Positions 10,801 to 22,574 of a DNA stretch of 64,000 nucleotides are shown piece by piece. The notes under the pieces are model-generated. The model saw only the letters and a list, made by a program, of their open reading frames with translations. It ran no database searches and was not told the DNA's origin. The translations under genes and the position numbers were made by a program. The stretch covers positions 248,001-312,000 of the forward strand of contig CAJFCJ010000029.1 in assembly GCA_904063045.1 (NCBI GenBank), written 5' to 3'. Each line of letters starts with the position of its first letter. Position 1 is the stretch's first letter. This DNA is from Dimorphilus gyrociliatus. Taxonomy: Eukaryota; Annelida; Polychaeta; Dinophilidae.

Positions 10801-13085
10801 TATCCTATATTCTATTATTGCGCAGAATTCGCCCACACAAAGGAATTGAATAGGCTGCAGATTTTGAAAATTGGTGGAAATTTAAGATCCAATGGTGAAA
10901 TTTATGAAACATTTAATGGAATTATCGCAGGTTTATATTGACAGGTAAAGGAAAGTGCAAGTTTTATTGTTTTCTTTTTTTTAGGTGTTTATTATCAAGG
11001 AGTAAGAGCTGGTTCGAGTGGCGGAGCAATTGGAGGCATTCGCATTATAGATTTAGGAAGAAAAGCCATTAGAGATATTAGGGTCTCTGTGAAAGATGAT
11101 GTAACGCCTGCCCCACATCCTTTTAGATTACCGAAGCCAGTGTAAGCTTTAGAACCTTAATTAAAGATAACATAGAGAGTTGACGATTTTTTCCACCATT
11201 ATTAGAATACCAATATTACCTCCTCGTGAGTTCACCGACGGAAGAGCGTTAGCTGCTGGTTCGGAACGACCGAGAGCAGGAGCAGTGGCTGGCGCTTTTC
11301 TCGGTATTTTACTGGCAGCATCCTCCATTATGTGGGCCGTCTATAAGTTGAAACCTGGGAAGATTTTATTGGGTAAAATAAAGGAGTCGAAAGGTAGTTC
11401 CGCTAAACCCTTGCCGTCTCTTTCGCTCTCCACCCAACCCAATCGTCTTAGCCAAGCCGCTTATTCTTCTTCGCAAAGATTAAACGGTCGTACATCAACG
11501 AATCTGAACGAATATTTTCCACCCGTAGGTGACAGTCAAATGGCTCAAACCGAATCCCTTCTAAATGACCTTGAGGCAATGGATAGCGCCAAAGCACCCC
11601 CAACCGCCCAGCGTTTAACGACTACAACAACAACTGATTCAAAGACCCGTTACGCAATGCAAACTATGAGTCCTGGAGCAGTTTCAAGTCCAGGTTTAAT
11701 GGCTGCTGAACAAATCCATGTGGATTGTATGCAAATAACGCGGGACGGAAAGCACGTAGTTACTGGCTCAATGAACAGTCCTCCTTTAATTTGGGATTTG
11801 AAGACGGGTGCTCTCGTTAGAAGTTTGCAAGGTGAAGAGGTTAGTTCTACAGATTTACATTTAGCTGCTGGAGATTCGCTTATTGTTGGCCAAGTTGCTG
11901 AATATACAAGTCTCGATCCAGTTGATGGGACCATGTCAGGTAATTTGTTGTCCCGGAAATTCCAGGTAATGAATTAATCTATTTTAGTTAAACTTGTTAT
12001 GTAAATAAAATAATCGAATTGTGTCAGATATGGGATATCAGCAGTGGTACACCCTTGTCAATGCCCTCGCCAAACGAAGCTTGTACTGCTACAGCTCTGT
12101 TGTCAGATGGTGAGACGGCAGTGCTCGGTAGAACTGAGAAGTTTGGCGGCGGTACAACACTCGTCATGTGGGATATAGCCGGCAATCAATCACTTAGGTC
12201 AATGAACTATACGGGATCAATGGGTGCTGCAGATCCCGTTACGCATCTATATGTCACAAAAGATGATCGCTTCGTCGCTGCCGCTTTCACAAATTCATAT
12301 GACGCCATGACAAATTTTGTCATTTTTGATTTAAGTGCATCGGATGAGGATGGAACGAAGGTCCTATCATTACATGCAAATGCTGATTGTACGGCTGTCT
12401 TGGATAACCAGGAAGCGGTTACTGGAACAAAAGATGGAAAATTAGTAGTGTGGTCATTCAGAACAGGGAAGACGCTTCGACAGGTTTCAAGTCCCTTAGA
12501 AAACTCTACGTTAGGTAGATCAGGTAAGATATTTAACCAGCTTTTAAAAATTCAATATGAATATTAGTAAGTGGAAAAAATTTCCAGCTGGACTTACAGA
12601 GTCTAGGGCTCATGATGATGAGGTATCTGCTGTAGTCGTAGATCATGGCGTAATTGTATCTGCCTCTCACGACCATACACTTAAAGTATGGGATTTAGAA
12701 ACAGAAAAGTTACTGCATACGTTGAATGGTCATACTGATCAGGTAAATAAACAGTTTCGTCAGAATATAAAAGAATAACTAAAAACTTTCATCTATGTTT
12801 TTTTTTCTTAATATTCTAAAGGTCTGGTGCTGTACAATATCAAGCGATGGTGACTGGATAGTGTCAGGAGGACGAGACGGAACGGTTAGACTATGGAAAT
12901 TAGCTACCGGAAATCCTATTTGCTTTTGGAAATGTGCCGTTGATGTTTTCTCAGTAAAGCTTAGTCCCGATAAACAAGTTTTGTGTGCTCTAGGTGATAA
13001 ATTCGGAGCCCGAAAGTTAGTCCTACTTCGAGTAGTTCATACGCGAACTATAAGTCGATCAACTACGCCGGCAGCTTTTGTTTGA
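1885..13085 (+). CDS. neurexin/axotactin-related LamG-EGF transmembrane protein with cytoplasmic WD40 repeats
   Basis: Fourteen exons join in frame: 1885-2196, 4136-5517, 5579-7221, 7580-7827, 7904-8188, 8250-10176, 10267-10445, 10514-10694, 10826-10930, 10985-11141, 11206-11965, 12028-12523, 12588-12742, 12822-13085. They total 8,094 nt, about 2,697 residues. Order: signal peptide (1-20); neurexin-like LamG whose DGRFHT / VKIVRHR core spans intron 1; Cys-rich EGF-like module (about 207-235); four LamG/concanavalin-like modules of the C-L-x-x-L-x-x-C-x-x-G-F-T type; Thr-rich linker in exon 4; LamG pairs separated by EGF modules (about 1510-1550 and 1896-1931); a last LamG like neurexin LNS6 (NDGKYHVVKF). 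A hydrophobic span follows (about 2165-2187), then a Ser/Thr/Pro-rich linker and about eight WD40 blades (about 2311-2690; IWDL, IWDIS, KVWDL, RLWKL). TM and first WD blade share exon 11, so the fusion is not a splicing artefact of my model. Neurexin relatives act in cell adhesion and synapse or glia-neuron contact. The closest known type may be arthropod axotactin, which I could not check. All introns are GT-AG. Confidence 0.85.
2197..4135 (+). other. intron 1 of the neurexin-related gene (1.9 kb)
   Basis: Far longer than the other introns of this gene, most of which are 54-131 bp. Phase 0, donor GTGAGT at 2197, acceptor TTTTTCAG ending at 4135. Short open frames inside it show no family resemblance. 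A CTCF-like core sits at 3911-3918. Its length and position after the first coding exon make it a plausible site for regulatory elements. Confidence 0.7.
3911..3918 (-). promoter_or_regulatory. CTCF-like core (CGCCATCT)
   Basis: Exact octamer within intron 1 of the neurexin-related gene; minus-strand context AACAGATGGCGCTT. Same motif as at 1414. Confidence 0.45.
7222..7579 (+). other. intron 3 of the neurexin-related gene
   Basis: A 358-bp intron with donor GTAAGT and acceptor TTTAG. AT-rich; nothing else recognised. It joins GAA A to TA AAA CCT, giving the start of the Thr-rich linker. Confidence 0.75.
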
Positions 13086-14055
13086 TATTAACATAGGCTT
13101 TTAAAAAGTTATTCGGTTTATTGTGAGGTGCTTTTTTTAAGTTGTCGAGTGTCTTTCATTAACGAGAAATCAAAGGAAAATTCGAGTGCTCTGCTTAAAA
13201 GAACTTTTCGAATTTGTTTCTATCTATATATACATACACACATATATATATATATATATATAAATTCATATGTATATATATTTATATATGTAATACATTT
13301 ACCTGTACAAGAAATGACAGCTATAATGTATATTGCAAGACATAAATCAACGACTGCAAGAACCAATTTCATAATCAATAATTTAATAGCTATATAGTTA
13401 TCTTTTTTTAGATAATAGTCATATCTACCAATATCTTTTAAATTTTGTGGAACTCAGCAAATGAGATAATTTATTAGTAGTTAATCCTACAATATACATA
13501 TATACAGTATATAATTTAATTCATTCTGTTTCAATTTTTTCTGTCTCATCTATTAAATAACAATGGTTCAAAGTCCTAGTGTTAATTTTTTTTCAAAAAA
13601 AAAAAACTTTATTCCTGTTTTACTTTGTTGGAAAAAAAATAATTGGCAAGTAGATGATGTAGATTTGTCATTTTTCTGTTTTCTTTTTTTTGTCGCTTTT
13701 TAGAAGAAAAAAAAAAAAGGAAGATATTAAGAAAAAAAAATAATAATGCATGAACATCTTTTGTGTTGCGTTAGCTAACGAGAAAAACAGTCTATGTTTT
13801 TTTTGTGTATATAAGACATTTTATGTAATTTTTTTTTCTTTTTTTTTGCAAGTCTTTCGACAAGGCATAATATTTCTATGCTTACAATTTAAATAAGAGA
13901 AAATATACAAAAAAAAAAAAAAGGAAATTCGTCTATTATTGGCAAACATTTAGTCATTTTATGACTTAGGTAAACTATACGTAGATTAATTATATTGCAA
14001 TAAAAGGAGAAAGTAAGAGGTGACCATTTGGTACCGTAAAATCTTAGCAACGCTT
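13086..14055. other. 3' flank of the neurexin-related gene and 5' flank of the DEG/ENaC gene
   Basis: AT-rich with long A and T homopolymers and an AT microsatellite at 13240-13264. An AATAAA lies at about 14000, close to the next start codon, but assignment as a poly(A) signal is uncertain. No gene seen. Confidence 0.6.
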
Positions 14056-15501
14056 ATGGAGACACATAAGAAACAGATTTCTTCCTTCTTTACTATTCCC
14101 GAACCGGATTCTAGACCTTTTAAGGAAAAAATCTCAGAGTTTTGCTCGACATCCACAATGCACGGATTAAAAATTGTAGGATGTCACACTACACATATTG
14201 TAAGAAGAATACTTTGGCTGATTGCTGTTACTGCCTGCTTCCTTTTCATACTTACCATGCTAATAGTCCTAATGATAAAAGTTCATAATCCAGGGACGCA
14301 AACGGATATATCCATCAACACCCTGGAAGTTGGGGAAGGTTTACAACTCCCGGCAATAACTATTTGTTCATACAACCAATACACCTTGGAATACTTGAAA
14401 ACTGCAGAAGGCATTAGGAATTGGCTATTCTTATCAAAATTGTATCCAGATATAATTCCATACACTGATTTTGAAAATTTAACAGGGCTAGAATTCAATG
14501 TGTCTTCTTACCGAGAAAATATATCTAACGTCCTTGAAGTAATTAGAGATGCTTCGTTCAACTTGACGTCAAGCTTAAAAGCATGTTCTTGGAATGGTCA
14601 AATACAACAATGCTCATCTCTCCCAGGAACAAGAACAGTTTTCACTGATTTTGGAGTGTGCTATTCTATCAATTATAGTAATGATAGTTCATACATAATT
14701 AAAGTTCCGGGAGCCAGACAAGGTATCATGATCTTTGCCTTTGATTCTTTTGAATCGTATATCTTTGGTGAAAATTTCGGTTCGTTAGGGTTTCGTATTC
14801 TGGTTCATGATCCCTTTGAGTATCCGTCCGTTAAACAGTTTGGTATATCTGTACAACCGTCAATTGATACAACAATAGCCCTTAAAAAAAACATTTATCA
14901 GTTTAGAGAAGGCAATGGATGCCAGAAAAGGGTCCCTCAACTAATAGGTTACAAACGTTATACGGAAAATGGTTGTATGGCCGAATGTGTGGCAAATTGT
15001 GTTTATCACAAGTGCAGTTGTAAATTATTTTTCCAGTCTGGCGATTATTTGATATGTAATTCACCAGAGAGTGTCCAATGCGCACGAAGAAGTGAAAAAT
15101 TATGCTGGACAAGAAGAGATTATCTTCAAAGTTGTAACTGTCCTTTGGAATGTGAGCACATAGAGTATGAGAATCGCATTTCCATAGCTAATTATCCTTC
15201 TCTTTCTTACAAAAATCTTTTTTCTGTACTAATTCCAAACACTTCTCTATCAGAGTTATCAAGAAACGCCATTAAGATGACTATTTATTACGAAGATTTA
15301 AATGTAGTTACTTTCATTCAGAGCGATTCTTATACTGCTGAGCAAATTTTTGGGGATATAGGAGGCCAAATGGGATTATTTTTAGGTGCTAGTGTATTAA
15401 CAATTGCAGAGTTTTGCGATTTTATCATATTTGCTCTTATTGATAAAATAAGATGTTATTTCAAGTCCAAAAAAATAGTAAATATATTCCAAATGTCTTA
15501 G
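14056..15501 (+). CDS. DEG/ENaC-family sodium channel subunit
   Basis: Single open frame of 481 residues. The first in-frame ATG after the upstream stop (TAA at 14014) is at 14056, so I start there. Family marks in order: the HG gating motif (STMHG, residues 33-37); TM1 (about 52-75); the post-TM1 signature LPAITIC; a large Cys-rich extracellular domain with several N-glycosylation sites; and the pore/TM2 signature GLFLGAS (440-446) followed by a TIAEF segment. These channels are amiloride-sensitive trimers at the plasma membrane. Members in protostomes may be gated by FMRFamide-type peptides, protons, bile acids or mechanical force, and the ligand cannot be read from sequence. Length is normal for the family. 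It follows the neurexin-related gene on the same strand by under 1 kb. Confidence 0.93.
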   Translation: METHKKQISSFFTIPEPDSRPFKEKISEFCSTSTMHGLKIVGCHTTHIVRRILWLIAVTACFLFILTMLIVLMIKVHNPGTQTDISINTLEVGEGLQLPAITICSYNQYTLEYLKTAEGIRNWLFLSKLYPDIIPYTDFENLTGLEFNVSSYRENISNVLEVIRDASFNLTSSLKACSWNGQIQQCSSLPGTRTVFTDFGVCYSINYSNDSSYIIKVPGARQGIMIFAFDSFESYIFGENFGSLGFRILVHDPFEYPSVKQFGISVQPSIDTTIALKKNIYQFREGNGCQKRVPQLIGYKRYTENGCMAECVANCVYHKCSCKLFFQSGDYLICNSPESVQCARRSEKLCWTRRDYLQSCNCPLECEHIEYENRISIANYPSLSYKNLFSVLIPNTSLSELSRNAIKMTIYYEDLNVVTFIQSDSYTAEQIFGDIGGQMGLFLGASVLTIAEFCDFIIFALIDKIRCYFKSKKIVNIFQMS

Positions 15502-16651
15502 CTTATTCTAATATTGACTTGAGTACTATGCAAATGTGAAAAAGAAATATAAAACAAGAGACATTAACAAACAGTCTTACAACAAAAATCTCCGTCCAGT
15601 GCATCCATTATCTCAGCAAGAATTTTGTTGGTGGTCCTAATTATATTCACTGTTGTACTTCAATTAGCGATATTGCATGTCTGACAAAAAAATCGTGTAT
15701 TAAATGAAATTTTTCATCGTTTAAATATGTCAATATAAATATTAATATAAAAAAATGGACGGCACTATTCTGTTAATAATTCTACATTATACACTTATAT
15801 ACTTACATATAAATTCCATTTATTCAAGGCTATTATTTCTAACTTAACGTAAAGGGTTGTAAGTGAATATCAGAGAGATAGAATATTGGTCTTCATACTG
15901 TTTATCTTTCTGATAATAGAAGAAATTAATCAAATTCATCTTAAAGCTGACTTATACGAGTTGCTTTAGCTTGATAATTATTGTAAAATAAAATTATACA
16001 GTAGCAATTTTTTAGGTGAAGAATATTCCTTTTCTGGAATATTAAAGAGTTATTACTATTCCAAGATATTGTTAAATTAATTAAAGATCTTTATAAAAAA
16101 GAGAAGAGAGAAGAACTCTTTCTAAGACAGAGTTCATTGAAAAATAATAATTTGTCAAATACTTATTTACAATAAAATATTCAAATATACTTTATGACTA
16201 TTAATACATTTAGAATATTAAATAATCTGCAGTGTATTAAATTTAGCTATATTTGAAGAAGTACTTTTATTAATTAAGTAAAGAAATACTTTGGGGGAAA
16301 AAACCTACAATAAAATTTAATAGGTTCTATCTCCAAAATTAAATGGTTAGACAAATCCACCATAGCTAAACCTGACTAAGCTAAATTTGAGTGCTCTGTT
16401 TTAAGAAATAATCTGATAATATATACTGTGGAAAAGGAGACGTAGATGAAAGAAACACAATCTAGGTGTCGTTGCAATGAAGTCATACAAAGAATATGAA
16501 CTGAAGTTTGCAGTTTACAGTTTACTTCTTGTTACGTCGAACAAGAGAGAACTCTAGGATAACGAGATAAAGTACAGATTGCTCAAAGTATTAATGTGCG
16601 ATTTAAAGATAGTTTGAAGCAGAGAATTGGTTAAATTTACAATTTTTCATT
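15502..16651. other. intergenic, no gene seen
   Basis: AT-rich spacer between the DEG/ENaC gene and the next GPCR, both on plus. No supported coding frame, RNA gene or repeat family was recognised. Confidence 0.6.
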
Positions 16652-17815
16652 ATGGATTGTATACCTCTAGCTGTTAATCAAACGTTAAACATGTCAAAGA
16701 ATTCTTCACATCGGAATAGTCAAGACTATTTTAACATTGAAAGGTTTATCTACTACAGGATTCTCTTTATTGCTAGCTTGTTTGGGATAGTTGGCAATGC
16801 TATCGCCTTTATAGTTGTTTGTAAAGGTAGAAAGAAAAGGCTAAGGGAAAGCGAAGAAGTTTTCAATAGGGGAGCAATTGGATTGACGGCTTCAAATTTT
16901 TGTTTATCTCTGGTTCTCTTGCCTCATGGTTGGATTAATGCTGCGATGTTTTCTTTTCCATCTTTTTCGTTTAATCTTATTTATCTTGTCTATTCAAATG
17001 CTTTTATAAATGCTTGTCTTATGACCAGTGCCAGTGCATGGTTGACTGTTTTTATTACAGTTTCTTTGTATATTTCAATAGTTTATCCCCTAAAGTCAAA
17101 AGTTATGTTAAGTAGTCATTTCGTTCAAAGATCTGTGCCTCCAATAGCTATATTCTGTATCATATTCAATCTTCCTCGGCTAACATTTGAGAAAATAGAA
17201 TCAGTAGACTGTAAAGGAGGAACAACTCACTACTATCGTGTGGAAGGATTTCTTAAAAGAAATAAGTTGATTGAAAAAATATATCTTTACATGTATTCAG
17301 TTTCAGCCTTAGCTCTTCCTTTCTTTAGTCTGGTGTACATGTCATATTCGCTATTGAAAGCCTTGAAGAAATCATTGAATTTGCAGAAGGAATTAAGAAC
17401 TAACTCATTAGAGGATCGTGACCGCAAACAGAGAAAGGCAACAGACAAACTTAACAAGTGTTCAATTATAGTAGTTTTCTGTTATTTAACAATGGTTTTC
17501 CCTGCTGACCTAATTAATTTTGTTAAAGAAGCTGTGCTAAGTGATACTGCTAAAACAGAAAGTTATAATTTGGCAACAACAATATTTAATATTAGTCAAG
17601 TAATTTATTTTACATTTCAGTTTTTTGTCTTTTTGTTTCTTTGTAAAAATTTGAAAGCCACATTATTTTTTGTGTGGTGTAGAGTTGGCAGAAGGAGATC
17701 TTCAGTTATATCGAATTCAACTATATTAATTAGATCCGGAGAAAATAGAAAAGGTCTGTCAGGAGTTCGTTATGCAGGGCTTAACCAGAGTGTTGAAATA
17801 ATTCATACTATTTAA
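16652..17815 (+). CDS. atypical rhodopsin-class (class A) GPCR
   Basis: Single-exon frame of 387 residues with seven hydrophobic spans, three N-terminal N-glycosylation sites (residues 9, 13, 17) and a basic C-tail. TM1 keeps the GN pair (G48, N49). Several normally invariant positions differ: the TM2 sodium-site Asp appears as Asn (TASNF, N82), the E/DRY motif reads SLY (138-140) so the Arg is lost, TM3 lacks the usual Cys for the ECL2 disulphide, and TM7 has no NPxxY (FQFFVF instead). The TM6 Pro (FPADL) and the ICL2 Pro (VYPL) remain. Overall layout is closest to the invertebrate peptide-receptor group, but no ligand can be named. Full length without stops argues against a pseudogene; constitutive, biased or non-signalling behaviour is possible. 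Confidence 0.85.
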   Translation: MDCIPLAVNQTLNMSKNSSHRNSQDYFNIERFIYYRILFIASLFGIVGNAIAFIVVCKGRKKRLRESEEVFNRGAIGLTASNFCLSLVLLPHGWINAAMFSFPSFSFNLIYLVYSNAFINACLMTSASAWLTVFITVSLYISIVYPLKSKVMLSSHFVQRSVPPIAIFCIIFNLPRLTFEKIESVDCKGGTTHYYRVEGFLKRNKLIEKIYLYMYSVSALALPFFSLVYMSYSLLKALKKSLNLQKELRTNSLEDRDRKQRKATDKLNKCSIIVVFCYLTMVFPADLINFVKEAVLSDTAKTESYNLATTIFNISQVIYFTFQFFVFLFLCKNLKATLFFVWCRVGRRRSSVISNSTILIRSGENRKGLSGVRYAGLNQSVEIIHTI

Positions 17816-19541
17816 CAAAAACAAAAAGAACGAAAGAAAGATAAAATCCAACCCCATTTTACTGACAAATTGAATGACGTATCACCTTCTTGGTATGTTA
17901 GTGCCAAATTGTCCATGTATATTCATTAAAAATGACATTTGATATATCCGTTGTTCTATATACTTTATATCTACTCTAATTTGATGTAGTTTATAATATT
18001 TTATTACCAACTATCCTTCTGTTATATTTTTCATCTAATAATCCGACCAATTGCTAATCAATAGCTAATGGTCTTTGTTAATTGTGATATAATTCGGTAA
18101 GATCTTACTTTGTCCTCTTGTTCAGCGAGTTTTTTTCCTATTTACTGTAACTTTATAAGTATATATTTCGAATTTTATACAAAAAACACTCTCTGAACCG
18201 AAAAATCGACTTAACCGAGTTTAGAACAGGTAAACAACATTATTACGATAATAAACTCTCAATAGTCTAGATGCTTCTCAAATGACCAGACTGGTAAATA
18301 CACAAAATCGTTGAAAAGTATCTTTCTGATTACCGGATGAAAAAGATATACCGTATACCCTTTACAATATTTTCGATTACTTCCAACATCTACTCAACTA
18401 TATGAGAAATTACTTAAAATATGCTTCCTTTTTAATATTAAATAGAAAAGAGGCGTTAAATATACTTTCAACCATTATAATTTTGTAGATGAATGGAAAA
18501 TTAATAAACAAATAGGGAGCCTTACTAAGACTTTGTAAACATTATGTCTTTTTTTTGAACATTTACATGCATATATAATGCTTCATCCGATTACCTTCAA
18601 CTTCTCCTACGTATCGAATGAATTAAAAGCTGAGGACAGCTTGGAAAAAGAGTAAACATTTATATAAACGGTTATATTCGATATATAATGTATAATGTTG
18701 TTTGTATTTAGGTTAATAGTAACTCGTACTTTGAAGGTTGGCGGGAACCTGCCACTTGTTTTTCGGTGGAAAAAATAGCCTTGTTACATAATTAAGCTAT
18801 AAGCTCAAAAAGAAAAATACAGTATATACGAAAGAAAAACGCAACGTGGCTTTTCCGTTTGATAATAACAGACAAAAAGCTTTAACATTTAATTCTTCAG
18901 ATTCTTTCCGTGGATAATATATATTTAGGCACGAAATAAATAAATAAACATATATATAAGGATATACGTAAGCTTAATAAAGCTGCTCTTTGCTTAAGCG
19001 CTTTCCTCTGAAATTAAGTTATATTTGTATCTATAAGAAATTTAACACGGTGTATTAAGAAATTTGAAGCGGCAATTTCCAGGAAACAATGTAATTTTGT
19101 TATGAAGTGGTCATTTCATTCTGTTTTATAAGGAATATCACTACGCTATAACTAGATTCTCTATCCTCTTTCAGACACGCATTTCGTTTTTTGTCACATG
19201 TAGTATAATTAATGCATAAATTGAGAGATCGGTCAAATTTTTCATTAGTATAGACTCTCTTTTTTACTTTGAGCTTTAAAAGAATTAGAAAAACGAAACA
19301 AACAATGAAATTAAAGATACAGACATCTGTTACAAACTGATGACAAAAAACAAGCTAATCTCGTCTTTTTAAATCAATTAAGTTTTAAATAGATTCTATT
19401 TATTTTGATCACGCGTTGAATTAATAAGTCTCTTTTAAGTGTCATTTACATCCTTTTCAAATACTAGTTAATTCTGCCAATATACATATGTGAAATGGAA
19501 ATTTTTACGTTTAACCCACGCTCTACACTTTCTAAGCCAAT

Positions 19542-19549
19542 AGATGGCG
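19542..19549 (+). promoter_or_regulatory. CTCF-like core (AGATGGCG)
   Basis: Exact octamer in context GCCAATAGATGGCGTT, which also matches most of the upstream CCA part of the CTCF consensus. Confidence 0.45.
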
Positions 19550-20211
19550 TTACATTCATTTATTTTTTCCATAATCTAAACTGTAATCAGTTTATAAAGC
19601 CTAGGAATACTTTTACGGGTCTTAAAATTTCATTAATCAAGTGCAGGGGAAATTAATATAAGGGAGTATATTTTAGACGAAACGAAATTACTTTGTCATA
19701 TAATGCATATCATATTAGTCTTACTAGTAAAAAAGGTATTAAAAAAAATAGGATTTTACTTATGCAACACGTAAATATTTCAAGTAAATTATATTTTATA
19801 AGATAGCTTAGATGTATCAATGATTTATTTGTCTTCTAATAAATTAGCAATTCAAATTTATTATAATGACATTTAGACAAAACATACTATGCTCTGATAA
19901 CGTATCCTTTCTAAGAAGTATATACATTCTCATTTATTTTATATTTACTCTATTTATTTAATATAAATTTTTAGAAAGCCTATACATTTCATCTTTTCCT
20001 ATTAATAGAAACAAAATATTATTCAATTATACAATATTAACTAGATGTTTGTAAATATCTTAATATTGCAAATAGGCTTACTTTTCTATCTTACCTGGAT
20101 TGTTTATTGTGTACAAGTAATTAGCGACGACTTAATGATGATGTTTTGAAATTTATCCATTTCTAATTTAATTTTTTAGAGTAAATCAAATCGACGTTCC
20201 ATATCTTCGAT

Positions 20212-20219
20212 AGATGGCG
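20212..20219 (+). promoter_or_regulatory. CTCF-like core (AGATGGCG)
   Basis: Exact octamer in context GATAGATGGCGTCAC, nearly identical to the site at 30515. Confidence 0.45.
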
Positions 20220-21384
20220 TCACCTTAAATAAATCGGGTATGCCTTCTATTAGATATATCAAGTAGAGCGCTCTTAGAAAAGGATGAGTTACATTAATAT
20301 TTTCATTTAAAATAGCTATATTAACAACTGTTGAAACAAAATAAGATATTTACAAAGATTTCTATTCAAATCTCATGAAAACTCGTTCGGAAGAGGCAAT
20401 TTTTAAGATTTCGTGTCAATTTTTTACGCTTCCTGATAGATTAAGTGAACAACTGAAAAAAAGGGGACTAATGATTATAAATTTATGAAAAGTACAATTA
20501 AGTGGTGAATATTTACAGCCCTTGAGATGACGAGCCTACTTACTGAATCAATTTATTGCGTTGCATACAATCTGTTTTTAATTTAGTTTATCGAATTGTG
20601 TAACTTATATTACGATAACAAAACTTTCAAGAGAAAAATATCATTGTTACTGATAAAAAAATGACTACGAAAGAAAATAAAAGTAACGACAACTTATCGT
20701 TTTCATCTTTTAAAGGAAAAAAAAGTTTCATAACAACTTTTGATAATTTTACGTAAACAGTAATTGAGTTATATAGCTTTTTTTGTAAATAAAAAGAAAA
20801 AGTTTCTAACTAATGTGAAAAAAAGAGAGTTAAATTGTAGGTAAATTGAAATGGATAGACTTGAAATAATCATTAGATTGTGGTTGTCATAGTGAAAAAC
20901 GAATAGTTCAATAGTTGAATTTGGTTTGATTAAATTTCCTTGAGTGACGCACAACTTTTTTTCTAATTGATAAGAACAAGCGTCCAAATGCGTTACGTAA
21001 GATAATCGTGGTTTTCTAATCAAACAATTGTTTTCAGCCCTCCTTAAGACTGTTTTTATAGTATTATATTTCTCGGTTGACAGTATTTTGATTGGTTAAC
21101 GAGCCGTTAAGCGGGTTAAGTTTACTGTAAACAAGTCATCGGATGGAAAGTAAGGCATCAAAAATGTGTCGCCTTTGAGAGTGATAACCATCAATAGAAA
21201 ACGATAAGGCAATGACAAGACATAAGGGAAAAAGTATGGCCAGGTGCGTTAGAAGACGTCGTGTCATTTGTCAGCCGATCAGAACAAAGGTGCACGTTAA
21301 TTAAAAGCAACATTCGTGCTTCCGTCACCAGTGCAGATGTTCGCCATTCGTAGTTTGCATGTCCCGCCGACTGCGAACACGTGG

Positions 21385-21392
21385 CGCCATCT
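21385..21392 (-). promoter_or_regulatory. CTCF-like core, best extended match
   Basis: Minus-strand context GCACCAGATGGCGCC differs from the classical CTCF form CCACCAGGGGGCGCC at three positions, the AT within the core and the first base. It lies in the GC-rich block upstream of basonuclin. Confidence 0.5.
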
Positions 21393-22397
21393 GGTGCGGC
21401 GTCTATGATGTGTGACAAGGGCGTCGCGCAAACAATGCATAATTTAGCGGAATTCATTAGAGGTGAGCGTCAATTAGCGTTCGCCAGAGAACCGGGCGTC
21501 ATCATGCATTGTGGACGGCGCGAGGTGAGCTGCCTGTCATTCATTAAGCCACGCCTACTTTACCGTCACTTGTCACCGCCTATCCAACGCACATCATGAC
21601 GTTACATCGGGTAAGTTATTTCCCTCTTTTCCCTTCTTGCTTTTGCGTCTTAGACACTCTTTTTCGTGGATCATTTTGACTGTAAGTAATGTGTTTGAAG
21701 ATTTATATTGTATCAATGTATAAACTATATATATATATATATGTTTTATAGCGTATCATAGTGTTTAGCTGTAGACAATACTAAGGGAATAGATAAAACG
21801 TAACACGTGTAAACACACAATTATTAGAGACGTAAGACGCCTTTATATACGTAATGCTGTGGAAAAAGGCTAGTTTATGTCCATTGCATTTCCTTCATAA
21901 GATGGCAGAGGTGAATGACAGAAGCAGAACTCACTCCTGCATACCAACTGCCTTCTGTACGATGCGTATGTGCTGCGTGTGGCGTGTGTTGAGAGACTGC
22001 AGCGGTAAAAGATAGTCGCGCATCTGCAATAAATGACTGTGCTTCTCTAGGCTCTCTGCAGCAAACAGTTATACGCAGTCCGTTCTTCTATCGCACGATA
22101 TTTTCACTCGCCCCCCATCTCTTTTTTTTTCTTTTCATTCCTCTATTTCTTTCTATCTTTACTTTTGGTTTTCGAATCTTGTTTTTTTCTTTCTCTCTCT
22201 TTCAATCTCTTTCTACTTTCTAAACTGTTTTTTTCGTAACTTTTTTACTCCCTGTTTCTAGCGTGTACTCTCTTTACTCATTTCGCAATCATCCTCTACC
22301 CTGCCCCCTCTCTGTTTTGCGCACTTTCCTTGTTTATTGAGTTCTCTTATGACTTTTTTACAATCACCTTCGACTATCAAGCTGCTTATAAGATTCC

Positions 22398-22406
22398 TAT
22401 AAATAG
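22398..22406 (+). promoter_or_regulatory. TATA box of a possible upstream basonuclin promoter
   Basis: TATAAATAG, followed by a GGC repeat at about 22421. It lies 177 bp before the ATG of the candidate exon 1a at 22575. Confidence 0.35.
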
Positions 22407-22574
22407 AACAAAGTCAAGACGGCGGCGGCGGCGTGGCGTTCGCGTGCCGAAATTGTACATTTCGCTGTCTCTGTACACGCGTATACACACGTCCGTTAGG
22501 TGGCTCTGAGAAAGGCACAAGGTAGCACCGCGTTCCCAAAATAGTGACAGACCGAACGTTCGAGGAGAGAAAAT

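Larger units (their letters stand above)
17816..22397. other. long intergenic region upstream of basonuclin
   Basis: No supported gene over about 4.6 kb. The left half is AT-rich and featureless. From about 21.1 kb, GC content rises and GACGC/GCGTC words become frequent, suggesting a regulatory domain that belongs to basonuclin. CTCF-like cores are at 19542, 20212 and 21385. Confidence 0.55.
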
